Positions 24,118-36,058 of a stretch of DNA of 64,000 bases are shown here, in pieces (within the stretch, counting starts at the first letter, position 1; every line of letters begins with the position of its first letter). The notes under the pieces were generated by a model. That model ran no database searches. It worked only from the letters and a program-made list of their open reading frames with translations, and had not been told where the DNA came from. The stretch lies in assembly GCA_937967505.1 (NCBI GenBank), contig CALCJM010000127.1, positions 18,280 through 82,279 on the forward strand, written 5' to 3'. This DNA is from an uncultured Pirellulaceae bacterium (GTDB lineage: Bacteria; Planctomycetota; Planctomycetia; Pirellulales; Pirellulaceae). The position numbers were made by a program, and so were the translations under genes.

Positions 24118-25494
24118 ATGTCATCCGTAACGCCAACTTCAGCTTCGCTATTTTCTGTGCCGCTTGAGCATCAGTGGCGAATTGATTTTTCAGGTGCGCT
24201 GGATGTCGTCACCCAACGTGCTACCGGACTGGATCGATTCATTGGTGACGACGCCAATCAGCTTCTGCGTTATGTGACGACTGACGATTTTATTTCTCAA
24301 ATGGTCAATCCCGATCGATCGACATCGCCGGTGCTGACACCAATCGTCTTTACCGGTCCGGCCGGTACAGGAAAAACATCTTTGGCGATGTCGCTGATTT
24401 CACGGCTGATGGTAGAAATTGAAAACCGTCACGCTGACCATCCGTTGCCGCTCAACGGAACCACTGACAACAGAGGCGGCAATGTTGCGTCACATACAAA
24501 ACCGGTCTACCTGACTGGGGCTGAATTTTATCGCCGGTTCTATACCGCGATCGATACTGACAGCGTGGATGAATTTCGACAGTCAATTCTTCAATCACCT
24601 GCGTTGCTACTGGACGACCTGCAACAACTGGCCGCCAAACCGCCGGCTCAACGAGAGCTGGAAAGCCTGCTGGATCTGGCCAGCTATCACCATCTGCCGG
24701 TGTTTGTCATATGCAACCGTTGCCCGGGAACCGTCGATGGTTTTAGTCAGCGTCTGGTATCGCGTCTGGCGTCGGGTCTAACGATTCCGTTTCATCCACC
24801 CGGTGCCGAAGCGCGCGGCCGCATTGCCCGCGACCTGGCTGAAATTCATCAAATTCAATTAACCGAAGACGCTCTCGAACTACTGAACAACCAATTTGAG
24901 GTCACCGTGCCTCGCATGGAACATCTGTTTTGCCAGATCAAACTTAAACAACGCATTGCTCACGAAGACGGCCCTCCGAACAACGGCCCTTCGGAAAATC
25001 ACCTTCGGGAAGGGATTATCCATTCTTCCGACCCGGCCGAGCGTGACCAGATTGATGCCACGCTGCTGAAACAGATCCTCGCCCCCAGCGACGAAGATCT
25101 GTTCCAAATGATCCGGCTGATCCAGAAACGGGTTGCAAAGGAGTTCAAACTGAACCTCAGTGATCTAAAAAGCAACTCACGCAAACAAACGGTTGTGCTG
25201 GCCCGTGGAGTAGCAATTTATTTAACCCGTAGTTTGCTGGGGACCAGTTTTTTGAAGATTGGAAATGCGTTTGGCAATCGCGATCATTCCACTATTTTGC
25301 ACTCGTTTCGAAAGATCGAAGCACAGTATCTGCCGCCGGTCAAAGTTGATTGTCCTGCCGAACCAGGATGTTCAACTCCTTCGGCCAAGATTAAGCCCCC
25401 ACTGACAGTCGAACAAAGAAAGAACAACAGCATGATTGATCGGCTGAAACAAGAGTTAACGGATCAATTCGCTACCCAAATCAACATCGCCTGA
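24118..25494 (+). CDS. dnaA: Divergent chromosomal replication initiator DnaA, lacking domain I
   Basis: The protein is 458 residues from the ATG at 24118; the frame is open to 24019 but neither start has a ribosome binding site. The AAA+ part starts almost at once: LDRFIGDDANQLL (about 38-50), Walker A GPAGTGKT (80-87), Walker B LLLDDLQQL (163-171), and a box-VII-like QRLVSRLASGLTI. Domain IV holds the DnaA signature in the form FGNRDHSTILHSF (385-397), preceded by LARGVAIYLTRSLLG. The N-terminal DnaB-loading domain I is missing and there is a 55-residue C-terminal extension. Position next to dnaN and gyrB, with DnaA-box-like sites in between, supports the assignment. It binds oriC DNA and opens it. 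Confidence 0.88.
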   Translation: MSSVTPTSASLFSVPLEHQWRIDFSGALDVVTQRATGLDRFIGDDANQLLRYVTTDDFISQMVNPDRSTSPVLTPIVFTGPAGTGKTSLAMSLISRLMVEIENRHADHPLPLNGTTDNRGGNVASHTKPVYLTGAEFYRRFYTAIDTDSVDEFRQSILQSPALLLDDLQQLAAKPPAQRELESLLDLASYHHLPVFVICNRCPGTVDGFSQRLVSRLASGLTIPFHPPGAEARGRIARDLAEIHQIQLTEDALELLNNQFEVTVPRMEHLFCQIKLKQRIAHEDGPPNNGPSENHLREGIIHSSDPAERDQIDATLLKQILAPSDEDLFQMIRLIQKRVAKEFKLNLSDLKSNSRKQTVVLARGVAIYLTRSLLGTSFLKIGNAFGNRDHSTILHSFRKIEAQYLPPVKVDCPAEPGCSTPSAKIKPPLTVEQRKNNSMIDRLKQELTDQFATQINIA

Positions 25495-25794
25495 GAGTCT
25501 GCCCCCTATTTCCAACCGGGGATAACCTGTCAGTTGATTGGCGTAAATGTTTGCCGCTACCATCGTTGCTGACATCGACACAGAATTTCATTTTTTACAC
25601 ATAACTTCACACCAATTTCCAACACGACAGACAACCTTTGATTGACACTTTTTCCACACCAGAGTGACGCTTGTAAACTCAGTGGAATGGGGGACTTAAG
25701 CCACAAACAGGCAAGTTACCAACAGAAATTGGCCGCACATAAATACTAATACTAAATAAAAATTTAATATATCAATTAGAGAGTAGACCCGAGC
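25495..25794. other. Candidate replication origin (oriC) between dnaA and dnaN
   Basis: Two sites fit the relaxed DnaA box TTWTNCACA: TTTTACACA at 25593-25601 and TTTTCCACA at 25650-25658, both on the plus strand. A very AT-rich stretch at about 25741-25782, containing ACTAATACTAAATAAAAA, could be the unwinding element. The location between dnaA and dnaN is the classic one. No third perfect box was seen; GGGGATAACC near 25519 is a weak reverse match. Confidence 0.55.
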
Positions 25795-26913
25795 GTGAAG
25801 ATATCCATCCAGAGAGAACCCTTTTTCAAAGCTTTCCAGATTGCAGCAGCCGTTGCACCTGCCCGAAGCCCGAAGACGATTCTACAAAATGTGAAAATCG
25901 ACGCGGTCGATAGCCAATGTGTGTTGACCGCTACGGATATGGAAGTCGGCATTCGCGTGTTGGTTAGTGATGTGACCGTGGAATCGTCCGGCAGTGCGGT
26001 CATCCCGGTGACGCGGCTGAGCATGATTCTGCGTGAGTCGCGTGATGACACGATGACGATAGAGGCGACCTCCGAGAAAACGCTGATTAAGGGCAAGGGG
26101 AGCAAGTTTGAACTTCAGGCGCACAATCCGGACGAATTTCCGGAAGTCGCCGAATTCGTGGCCAAAGACTACTACGAGGTCACCGCCGGTACACTCAGAG
26201 AACTGACCAAACGCACATTATTCGCAACCGACGCGGAAAGCAGCCGGTATGCGTTGGGTGGCGTCAAGCTGGAGTTTGAGGACAAGGTGCTAACCGCGAT
26301 CGGTACTGATGGTCGTCGGTTGGCCAAAATGGAAGGGCCGGTAGAAACGGTAGGTACAGTTGCAGATACCGGAAGTTCGACGATCGTGCCATCGCGATCG
26401 ATGCAATTGATCGATCGTATTTTGCCCGAAGACTCGGAGAAAATTCAGATCGCAGCACAGGCCAACGAACTGTTGGTGCGTGGTCCCAGCGGGGTTTTTT
26501 ACACCCGGTTGGTAGAGGGCCGGTTCCCCAAGTGGCGAGAAGTAATTCCGGTGCGGGACGATTCCAACAAAATTGAATTGACCGTTGGCCCGATGTACCA
26601 GGCGTTGCGTCAGGCTGCAATCGTAGCCAGCGATGAAAGTCGGGGGATAGATTTCACCTTCAGTGAGGGGTCGCTGGTTTTAAGTAATACGACAGCCGAG
26701 GTGGGAGAGTCGCGTATCGAAATGCCCGTGGCTTATGACGGGGACGAACTGACCATCACCCTAGACCATCGTTATGTGGCAGACTATTTGAAGGTGCTGT
26801 CACCGGAGAAGAGTTTTACCTTCGACATCAAGGATCAGGAACAGGCGGTCTACTGTTACACAGAAGACAATTACGGGTACGTGATTATGCCGTTGTCAAA
26901 GAATCAACGCTAA
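25795..26913 (+). CDS. dnaN: DNA polymerase III beta sliding clamp
   Basis: The protein is 372 residues from a GTG at 25795 with GAGAG upstream. It begins MKISIQREPFFKAFQIAAAV, and shows KTILQNVKIDA, the YALGGVKLEF and GTDGRRLAKM motifs of the second clamp fold, and ends in the usual VIMPLSKNQR, close to the family's conserved MP(M/L) terminus. The protein forms a ring dimer that tethers DNA polymerase III to DNA and recruits other replication and repair proteins. It lies 300 bases after dnaA, with the candidate origin between. Confidence 0.96.
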   Translation: MKISIQREPFFKAFQIAAAVAPARSPKTILQNVKIDAVDSQCVLTATDMEVGIRVLVSDVTVESSGSAVIPVTRLSMILRESRDDTMTIEATSEKTLIKGKGSKFELQAHNPDEFPEVAEFVAKDYYEVTAGTLRELTKRTLFATDAESSRYALGGVKLEFEDKVLTAIGTDGRRLAKMEGPVETVGTVADTGSSTIVPSRSMQLIDRILPEDSEKIQIAAQANELLVRGPSGVFYTRLVEGRFPKWREVIPVRDDSNKIELTVGPMYQALRQAAIVASDESRGIDFTFSEGSLVLSNTTAEVGESRIEMPVAYDGDELTITLDHRYVADYLKVLSPEKSFTFDIKDQEQAVYCYTEDNYGYVIMPLSKNQR

Positions 26914-27036
26914 TTCCTGCGTGAAGTTCCTACTTGGACTCAAGCAGCTAGGATCACGGGTGCACTCGAATAATCCACCCCGTTGATCAATCAAACGAAG
27001 TTCAATCAAGGTCACGGCTTTCAAAGAAGCGTTCAG

Positions 27037-29888
<2,852 letters not shown>

Positions 29889-30160
29889 TCCCGTAGTGGA
29901 CGGGGAATTAATTGCAGAGTTTGGTGTGGGAGATTCGTTCGCAAATTGGTCAAAATTGTGCTGTCGCTGACGGCCAAGCACCAAATGCTCCATTTTACGT
30001 GAATTTGACGCTTAAATGGAGTACTTCGATTCGGGTATTCAGTAATACAAAGTAGGTTTTTTTCAGAGTTTTGCTTGGTTGCTCTGACTATGATGTATCT
30101 TTTCTACGCTACTCAACTTGTTGCACTCACTTTTTAACACATCGATATTGGAGACTCTGA

Positions 30161-31192
30161 ATGTCGAACAACCGGTTTACCAAACTTTTTCTTTTGGCAC
30201 TGAGCGTAGTTTTTCTATCAGTAGCATCGCCAACGCGTTCAATTCAAGCAGAAGTGATTGACTTGGATTTAAGTGGGATAATCGTCGATCCGGAGGGAGT
30301 GAATGGTCTCACTCCCGCCAATGCCGAGCGTTACGTTGCAGCGGTTAGAAGAGGACAGGCGTTTTGGAATGCGCGTGTTTTAGGCTATAGCAACACCCTA
30401 CCGACAGATGTCCAAGCCCAGTTACCGGGTAACCTCGTGATCTTGATATCCAACGAGAATATTGGGCAGGGAGTTCTGGGATTTGCCGGGGTGGATGCAA
30501 CCACCATTATCGACATCGTACGGGGAACGGCCTTTGACACCCGACTGGTCGCTGTAGGAACGACTGCTATTTTTACGTTGGACAATAATTTTGTCGCTAC
30601 CAGCACCGATGACGAGATTACCGACGTGGCGATTCATGAATTCGGCCACGCACTTGGAATAGGAACCCTATGGAACGCCAATGGACTGCTGGCGCAAATT
30701 GGTAATTCGGGGGTGCTACAGTATGTAGGAGCTGAAGCTCGCCGTGCTTTCGCAATCGAAGCTGGTGTCTCTGGTCTGGCTCGAACCGGTTTTGTTCCGA
30801 TTGAACAACAGGGGGGCCCCGGCACGGCTCTTGCACATTGGGAAGATGACAGCCCAATTTTTAATACTGTTGCCCAGAACAACCGAATCGAATTGATGAC
30901 GGGTTTCTTTATTCCAAACACTGAGCGTTTCATTTCGCGCACGACACTTGCTTCTTTGGTGGATCTTCATTACGTAGTCAGAGGGTTTAATGAAGATGAG
31001 CTAATTGAGTTTCCTCGCACATTAGCGAGGCGGGCAGGCATCATCCCCGGTGCTTCAGCTCCAGTGAGCCCAGCTTTCAGGCGTGGCGGACAAGGATTCA
31101 GTAGCGACCTCTTCGGTGCCAACCAAGCAACATCCAGTCCGGCAACACAGCCACGTGGAACAGTAAACGTTTATAAAAAGCGTAGAAAATAA
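30161..31192 (+). CDS. Secreted leishmanolysin-like (M8-related) zinc metalloprotease
   Basis: The protein is 343 residues with a Sec signal peptide (FLLALSVVFLSVA, cleaved near residue 30). The zinc site is HEFGH (159-163) in DVAIHEFGHALGIGTLW. A histidine in ALAHWEDDSP (about 231) and a Met-turn-like IELMTGFF a little later fit the metzincin layout HExxH...H...M of leishmanolysin-type proteases. The C-terminal 50 residues are basic and disordered. The product would be exported and may process proteins in the periplasm or outside. It stands alone downstream of gyrB with a 270-base promoter region. A homologous role in planctomycetes is not established. Confidence 0.82.
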   Translation: MSNNRFTKLFLLALSVVFLSVASPTRSIQAEVIDLDLSGIIVDPEGVNGLTPANAERYVAAVRRGQAFWNARVLGYSNTLPTDVQAQLPGNLVILISNENIGQGVLGFAGVDATTIIDIVRGTAFDTRLVAVGTTAIFTLDNNFVATSTDDEITDVAIHEFGHALGIGTLWNANGLLAQIGNSGVLQYVGAEARRAFAIEAGVSGLARTGFVPIEQQGGPGTALAHWEDDSPIFNTVAQNNRIELMTGFFIPNTERFISRTTLASLVDLHYVVRGFNEDELIEFPRTLARRAGIIPGASAPVSPAFRRGGQGFSSDLFGANQATSSPATQPRGTVNVYKKRRK

Positions 31193-31244
31193 GATCCAGC
31201 AGGCAATAAGTGCAAAGCGTGGAAAAAATTAGCGAGAATTCAGG

Positions 31245-32693
31245 ATGAATCAGGAAGTTGCCGCTCTTCACCCAACTGAAATCTGGACCTGTTTTGAGGA
31301 ATTGAACGCAGTGCCGCGTCCTTCGAAGAAGGAAGAACGTGTCATCGCGTTTATGAAAAAGTTCGGTGAAGATCTTGGTCTGGAAACGATCATTGATCCA
31401 GTCGGTAACGTCATCATTCGAAAACCCGCCACCAGCGGTAAAGAAGACGTGATTCCGGTGGTTCTCCAAGGCCATCTGGATATGGTCCACCAGAAGAATT
31501 CAGCGACCGAATTTGATTTCGAAAACCAGGGAATTGAATCCTGGATTGATGGTGACTGGGTCAAGGCGAAAGGGACAACTCTGGGAGCGGATAACGGTAT
31601 CGGTTCCGCTTCGATCATGGCGGTGCTGAAGTCTGATTCCATCGCTCACGGTCCAATCGAAGGCCTGTTTACCATCGATGAAGAAACCGGCATGACTGGT
31701 GCGATGCATCTTCAGGATGGTTTGCTACAGGGTAAGATTCTCCTGAACACCGACACCGAAGATGAAGGAGAGTTGTGCATCGGGTGTGCTGGAGGCGTCG
31801 ATTCCACTGCTCATTGGAAGTACGCTCAAGAAGACAACAACCATCCGGCGTTTCAGTTATCATTGACCGGGCTGCGTGGTGGGCATTCCGGATGCGACAT
31901 TCATTTGGGGCGTGGAAATGCCAATAAATTGATGAACCGCTTGCTGTTTCATCTAAACCAATCCGTCCCGATTCGCATCGCATCGATCAATGGGGGGAGC
32001 TTGAGAAATGCTATCCCGCGTGAATCATTTGCCACGATTACCTTTGACGGAGGATCGGAATCTGATGTCCGCGAAGCGTTGACCAAGATCGGTCAGGAAA
32101 TTCAGACCGAACGTCGAACCAGCGAGCCCGGGTTAAAGATTCAACTGGAGGCGACGGATCACGTGTCGCAGGTGATGGCCGAAGATGACCAGGTGACGCT
32201 GTTGAATCTGGTTTACGCGTCTCCCAATGGTGTCCATCGAATAAGTGAAGACATCGAAGGACTGGTGGAGACATCGACCAATCTATCCAGAATAGAAATG
32301 AGCGAAGGCGATGCATCTTTCCAGTTTCTCACTCGCTCAAGCCTCGAATCGGCCAGAGAAGAACTGGCATTAACGATCCAGAGTATTTTCGAACTGGCCG
32401 GTGCCACGGTGGAACATACGGGGCGTTACCCGGGCTGGAAGCCGAATGCGGAATCCAAAATTCTGGACAAGATGAAAGCCGTTTATCAGGAACTGTTCGG
32501 GAAAACACCGTCCGTCAACGCGGTTCATGCCGGGCTGGAGTGCGGTATTATCGGCAGTCACTATCCCGGGATGGATATGATTTCATTCGGACCCACCATC
32601 AAGAATCCACACTCGCCAGACGAACAATGTCACATTGAATCCGTCGGCCTGTATTGGAAATACTTGGTCGCAGCGCTCGAAGCTATCGAGTAG
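31245..32693 (+). CDS. pepD: Cytosolic beta-alanyl-histidine/Xaa-His dipeptidase (PepD, M20C)
   Basis: The protein is 482 residues, typical of PepD. Metal ligands and catalytic residues are visible: QGHLDMVHQK (H77, D79), TTLGADNGIGSAS (D116), DEETGMTGA (E146, E147), and DTEDEGELCIGCAGG around the next aspartate. The lid or dimer domain shows LTGLRGGHSGCDIHLGRGNANKL, and the last ligand histidine is in ISFGPTIKNPHSPDE. The enzyme hydrolyses small dipeptides with C-terminal histidine and other residues using two zinc ions in the cytoplasm. It starts 52 bases after the metalloprotease gene on the same strand, so the two may be cotranscribed, an extracellular protease followed by an intracellular dipeptidase. 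Confidence 0.93.
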   Translation: MNQEVAALHPTEIWTCFEELNAVPRPSKKEERVIAFMKKFGEDLGLETIIDPVGNVIIRKPATSGKEDVIPVVLQGHLDMVHQKNSATEFDFENQGIESWIDGDWVKAKGTTLGADNGIGSASIMAVLKSDSIAHGPIEGLFTIDEETGMTGAMHLQDGLLQGKILLNTDTEDEGELCIGCAGGVDSTAHWKYAQEDNNHPAFQLSLTGLRGGHSGCDIHLGRGNANKLMNRLLFHLNQSVPIRIASINGGSLRNAIPRESFATITFDGGSESDVREALTKIGQEIQTERRTSEPGLKIQLEATDHVSQVMAEDDQVTLLNLVYASPNGVHRISEDIEGLVETSTNLSRIEMSEGDASFQFLTRSSLESAREELALTIQSIFELAGATVEHTGRYPGWKPNAESKILDKMKAVYQELFGKTPSVNAVHAGLECGIIGSHYPGMDMISFGPTIKNPHSPDEQCHIESVGLYWKYLVAALEAIE

Positions 32694-32740
32694 TTTTGCA
32701 CAGTAGTCCGGCAGGATTTTGTTCAGATTCTAACAGTGGG

Positions 32741-33190
32741 CTATGCTGTTTCACGAGCAGGAATCTGATCAGCGATGCGATTGGTGTGAAGCGCCTCTTC
32801 AGCGGTTTGGGGACGCTGTTGTTGAATCTCGGACAGTAGTTTTTGCAGTGTTTCGACTTCGCTACCGCTTAAACGTGCGGACTGCACCATCCATTTCAAC
32901 ATCGGAATCGGTCGTCCTTGAAACACGGTGTGCAGCAACTGGTCGCTGACGCGATCCATGCACTCTGCTTCGGTGTATTTTGACCGGTAAAGGTAACGGT
33001 TTCCCTTGCGTTGGAAGTCCAGAATACCTTTTTGCACCAATCGGTGCAGCAATGTTTTGATCGTACCAGCGGACCATTGAGTGGATGTCGCCAGCAGAGA
33101 AATAATCTCACTGGAAGTTACCGGTTCCGATAGCCAAACCTCATGCATAACACGCCATTCAGCGTCCGAAATGGAAGGTGAATCATTCAT
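32741..33190 (-). CDS. BlaI/MecI family winged-helix repressor
   Basis: The protein is 149 residues from the ATG at 33190; a longer frame to 33262 adds a hydrophobic, non-conserved stretch and is not used. The typical BlaI start ISDAEWRVMHEVWLSEPVTSSEII is followed by WSAGTIKTLLHRLVQKGIL and the wing RKGNRYLYRSKYTEAECM. The C-terminal half forms the dimerisation helices. BlaI proteins repress target genes and are usually cleaved by a BlaR-type membrane peptidase after a signal. No blaR-like gene lies next to it here, so the signalling partner is elsewhere or absent. The gene is divergent from the small secreted protein at 33405, a plausible target. Confidence 0.9.
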   Translation of the reverse strand: MNDSPSISDAEWRVMHEVWLSEPVTSSEIISLLATSTQWSAGTIKTLLHRLVQKGILDFQRKGNRYLYRSKYTEAECMDRVSDQLLHTVFQGRPIPMLKWMVQSARLSGSEVETLQKLLSEIQQQRPQTAEEALHTNRIADQIPARETA

Positions 33191-33404
33191 GGCTGTAACG
33201 AAAAAGAGATTGAGAAACAAATCACAGACAGAACACTTACAGAAAAATAATGCCAATGTCAAAGTCAGTTTCGCTGGAAAGCGATCCGGGCAAGCTTTCC
33301 TTTTGATGCCCGAGGCGTAGTATTGGTCGGGTTCGGTCGTTTGAGAAATGGGAAAAAAAGCAACCGGTATTCAGCCGTCAAATAAATCTTTTGGGGAGTT
33401 AAAC

Positions 33405-33728
33405 ATGAAACCATCAATGCTATCAAATTGGAGAAAATTCAGCGTAGCAACCGTCATGCTGTTAGTCGTGGCAGCGTTTGTAACCGTGAATTCTTCGCAA
33501 TCACACGCAGCGGATTATTTTTGGCGGTCAAATCCGGGAAGATATTCCTCGTATCACGTGCCGTCATATCGTGTCAATTCAGCCCGGCACGCCAACGCTC
33601 GTTCAGTCAGACCCGTGACCGGCTATGGTTCCAATCTGCATCGTAATTTTACTATTCGACAGCAACAGCAAAGGTCGCGATCCGGTGGTTCATTGATCTA
33701 TCGCGGCAATGTGCTGTGGCGTCGATAA
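33405..33728 (+). CDS. Small secreted basic protein, unknown
   Basis: The protein is 107 residues from the ATG at 33405, which has GGGGAG seven bases upstream; the frame opens earlier at 33348 without a ribosome binding site. It begins MKPSMLSNWRKFSVATVMLLVVAAFVTV-like residues, forming a signal peptide cut after HAA. The mature part of about 70 residues is rich in Tyr, Ser, Arg and Asn and ends IYRGNVLWRR. No family is recognised. It lies across a 214-base divergent promoter region from the BlaI-type repressor, which may regulate it. Confidence 0.7.
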   Translation: MKPSMLSNWRKFSVATVMLLVVAAFVTVNSSQSHAADYFWRSNPGRYSSYHVPSYRVNSARHANARSVRPVTGYGSNLHRNFTIRQQQQRSRSGGSLIYRGNVLWRR

Positions 33729-33903
33729 AACGCGAAAGTAGAGCGCGATTTAGTGGCCAGCCTTATCGAATCTAGGAGCGCGCACTCACACAATAAAAAT
33801 CCGCTTCTATTCGAAAGTGCTCTTCTTGGTGGGAAGGATCTGCTAATCACCTGGTCACTGACAGCGGCGGAGCGATGGCCTCTGGATCCGCAGAGGCACC
33901 ACG

Positions 33904-33934
33904 AAAAAAGGCCGCACGAACTGTGCGGCCTTTC
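33904..33934. terminator. Bidirectional rho-independent terminator
   Basis: AAAGGCCGCAC (33907-33917) pairs with GTGCGGCCTTT (33923-33933) around GAACT. A run of A on the left and T on the right lets it work in both directions. It lies just beyond the stop of the minus-strand DUF11 gene. A second hairpin, GCCTCTG/CAGAGGC near 33880-33897, has no T-run. Confidence 0.88.
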
Positions 33935-33962
33935 TAAGTCTACAGATGTCTCAAGGGTGCTG

Positions 33963-35804
33963 TTATCTGGGGAAGACAGGTGTCAGGTTTTCGCTGACAC
34001 GCGACTCGTTGGTTTCGTAAACGTAAACGCTTTCTTCCACAATCACCCGGCGAGCGGAACCACCGGCCGTCAACGCACTTCGTACGACGTGCTCGCCTTT
34101 GGCAACACCCACCGCATTAAAGGAGAACGACAGTTTCTTTCCCGGTTTTACCTGGTGGCTGACAAAGGTGATCGAGTTGCTGGCTTCATCGACGACGACT
34201 CCGACGTTGTCTTTGGCCACGGCCATCAATGACGAGGGCAGTTCAACGGTCACTTCAACATCGTCCGCCGACTGGCTTCCCTTGTTGGTGACATGGACAT
34301 CAAAGGTCGCCTTCGAACCAATTTGTACCGGACCGCTATTGTTAGCCATGTCGATACTCAGATCAGCCCGGGCGTTGATCTCCGTTTTTAAAGTAAATTC
34401 AGACTGTCGGGTTTCGTTGCTGCCAACCACAATTCGGCAAACCTGCTCGCCCGGTACACTGGAAACAGCTTTCAATTGGATGGTTTCTTGTGACAGTGCC
34501 TGGATGCTGTCGAACTTCCATGTCAACGTTTGCGAAACTTCGTCCATTTTTGCTTGGCGATTGATGGTCGTTACTTTCATGCCGCGTGGAATGGCCAGGG
34601 AGACAGAAACGCCAGAAACATCAACCTCCCCGGAGTTATCGACCTTGATCGAGTAAATACCATCGCGATCAACAAAATTCATGTTGGGACCAACGGCTAA
34701 AACTTTGAGTTCAGGTTGAGAAATCTTCAGCATGCAATCGGCAGTATTGGCAGCGACCCGTTCGCCTTCGGCAGTGAAATCAAGCTTTACCTGTCCGGGT
34801 AATTTGGCCAGTGAATCAATGGTGACAATCAGATTTTCACCGGGCTTGAGATCTTTTGGGGCGCTCATGCCTTGTTGTTTCAGGAAACGCAATTCGTCCG
34901 GGAAATTACCCTGAAGACGAACTTGGCGGGCCAGACCGTCACCCACATTTTCAATCGAAACCGTATGGGTGGTCTCGTCACCGATGTTTACCTGTTTTGG
35001 TCCGTCAACTTTCAGAACCAGTTTAGGTTGGCGGACGGCAACTACCGTCGAATGAGAGTCGATAATTTCCATGCGTGTGCGAAAATCAAGTGGAAGTTTT
35101 TCACCAGGAATGACGCGCACGGTAATTTCACGTTCCTGATTGGATTCCAGATCAGACAACATGTAGGTCAATCGACCGTTCTCTTCGGACGTAGGGGTTG
35201 GTTTGGCCGATACGAATTTGGCGTGAACAGGTAACTGAATGTCGAATTCGACTTCCTGAACCTGTCGGGAACCGGCGTTTCTCAGGCGGAAGGTAACGTC
35301 GGTTTCTTCATCTAGGTTGACTTCCCGGGAGGAACTGATTTCGACAGTCATAATGGGTGTCGAGGCCACCCGGTTGCGAGCATTCACGTAGGCATCACTG
35401 TTTGAAGTGACATCCTCTTCGGTATCCACACGTTTGATTGCTGGCGGATTTCCACCAGATGGATTTCTGGCAAATTCACTATCGTCAGCGATCGCTGGTC
35501 CCGTTGATTTGTCGTTGGAAGTCCGTTCACCATCGGCATCGATGATCTCGTAATCGACGTTCGTCGGAGCAACCGTTTCTGTCTGTACCGGAAGCAGAGT
35601 ATGGGCGGGCGTACCCGTGGGGACCGGTGGTTGTGAGAGGTCAGCCCCCATCGATGTACTGGCGGACTGTTGAGATTGAATTTCGGGTGAATTTTGTCCC
35701 ATCGGAACAAATTCACCCTGGGCAAAAATCGAAGCAGAGGCAAAGCAAGTCACCAGCGCTGTTGCGATGGCGGTTGCATGCGATCGACGGAGGTAGGGGG
35801 GCAT
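33963..35804 (-). CDS. Exported DUF11/conserved-repeat domain protein
   Basis: The protein is 613 residues from the ATG at 35804, which has GGAGA seven bases upstream; an ATG at 35831 adds nine residues and has no ribosome binding site. A signal peptide (TAIATALVTCFASASIFAQG) is followed by about 100 disordered, Ser/Thr/Pro/Gln-rich residues. From residue about 150 come several DUF11-type beta-sandwich repeats, each with the pattern 'V-x(2)-G-x(2)-T-x(2)-V-x-V-x-N-x-G' (NIGDETTHTVSIENVGD; VQIGSKATFDVHVTNKGS). Such OmcB-like repeats are found in large cell-surface proteins of planctomycetes and chlamydiae. The protein is probably a periplasmic or surface structural protein. It is monocistronic with its own terminator. 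Confidence 0.87.
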   Translation of the reverse strand: MPPYLRRSHATAIATALVTCFASASIFAQGEFVPMGQNSPEIQSQQSASTSMGADLSQPPVPTGTPAHTLLPVQTETVAPTNVDYEIIDADGERTSNDKSTGPAIADDSEFARNPSGGNPPAIKRVDTEEDVTSNSDAYVNARNRVASTPIMTVEISSSREVNLDEETDVTFRLRNAGSRQVQEVEFDIQLPVHAKFVSAKPTPTSEENGRLTYMLSDLESNQEREITVRVIPGEKLPLDFRTRMEIIDSHSTVVAVRQPKLVLKVDGPKQVNIGDETTHTVSIENVGDGLARQVRLQGNFPDELRFLKQQGMSAPKDLKPGENLIVTIDSLAKLPGQVKLDFTAEGERVAANTADCMLKISQPELKVLAVGPNMNFVDRDGIYSIKVDNSGEVDVSGVSVSLAIPRGMKVTTINRQAKMDEVSQTLTWKFDSIQALSQETIQLKAVSSVPGEQVCRIVVGSNETRQSEFTLKTEINARADLSIDMANNSGPVQIGSKATFDVHVTNKGSQSADDVEVTVELPSSLMAVAKDNVGVVVDEASNSITFVSHQVKPGKKLSFSFNAVGVAKGEHVVRSALTAGGSARRVIVEESVYVYETNESRVSENLTPVFPR

Positions 35805-36058
35805 CGGAGTTCTCCAACCAATGAATGACATATCTTGTAGACATCTCTCTTATCGGCCGGATAATTGGTAAAATCAAAAGACTTTGACATTATTAGTTCA
35901 GTTTCACCAGAAAAAACTTCCCAACGCCGCCATGTTAACAGTCGGTTGCCAAGCCGGGATGCTGCTAGCATGTTTGGTGTTTACTGGTGGCCCATAGTGC
36001 GCGAGAAGTTTCAATCGCCGCAATGGTTTAGTATCCACGATTTTTCAATTAACCCGTG

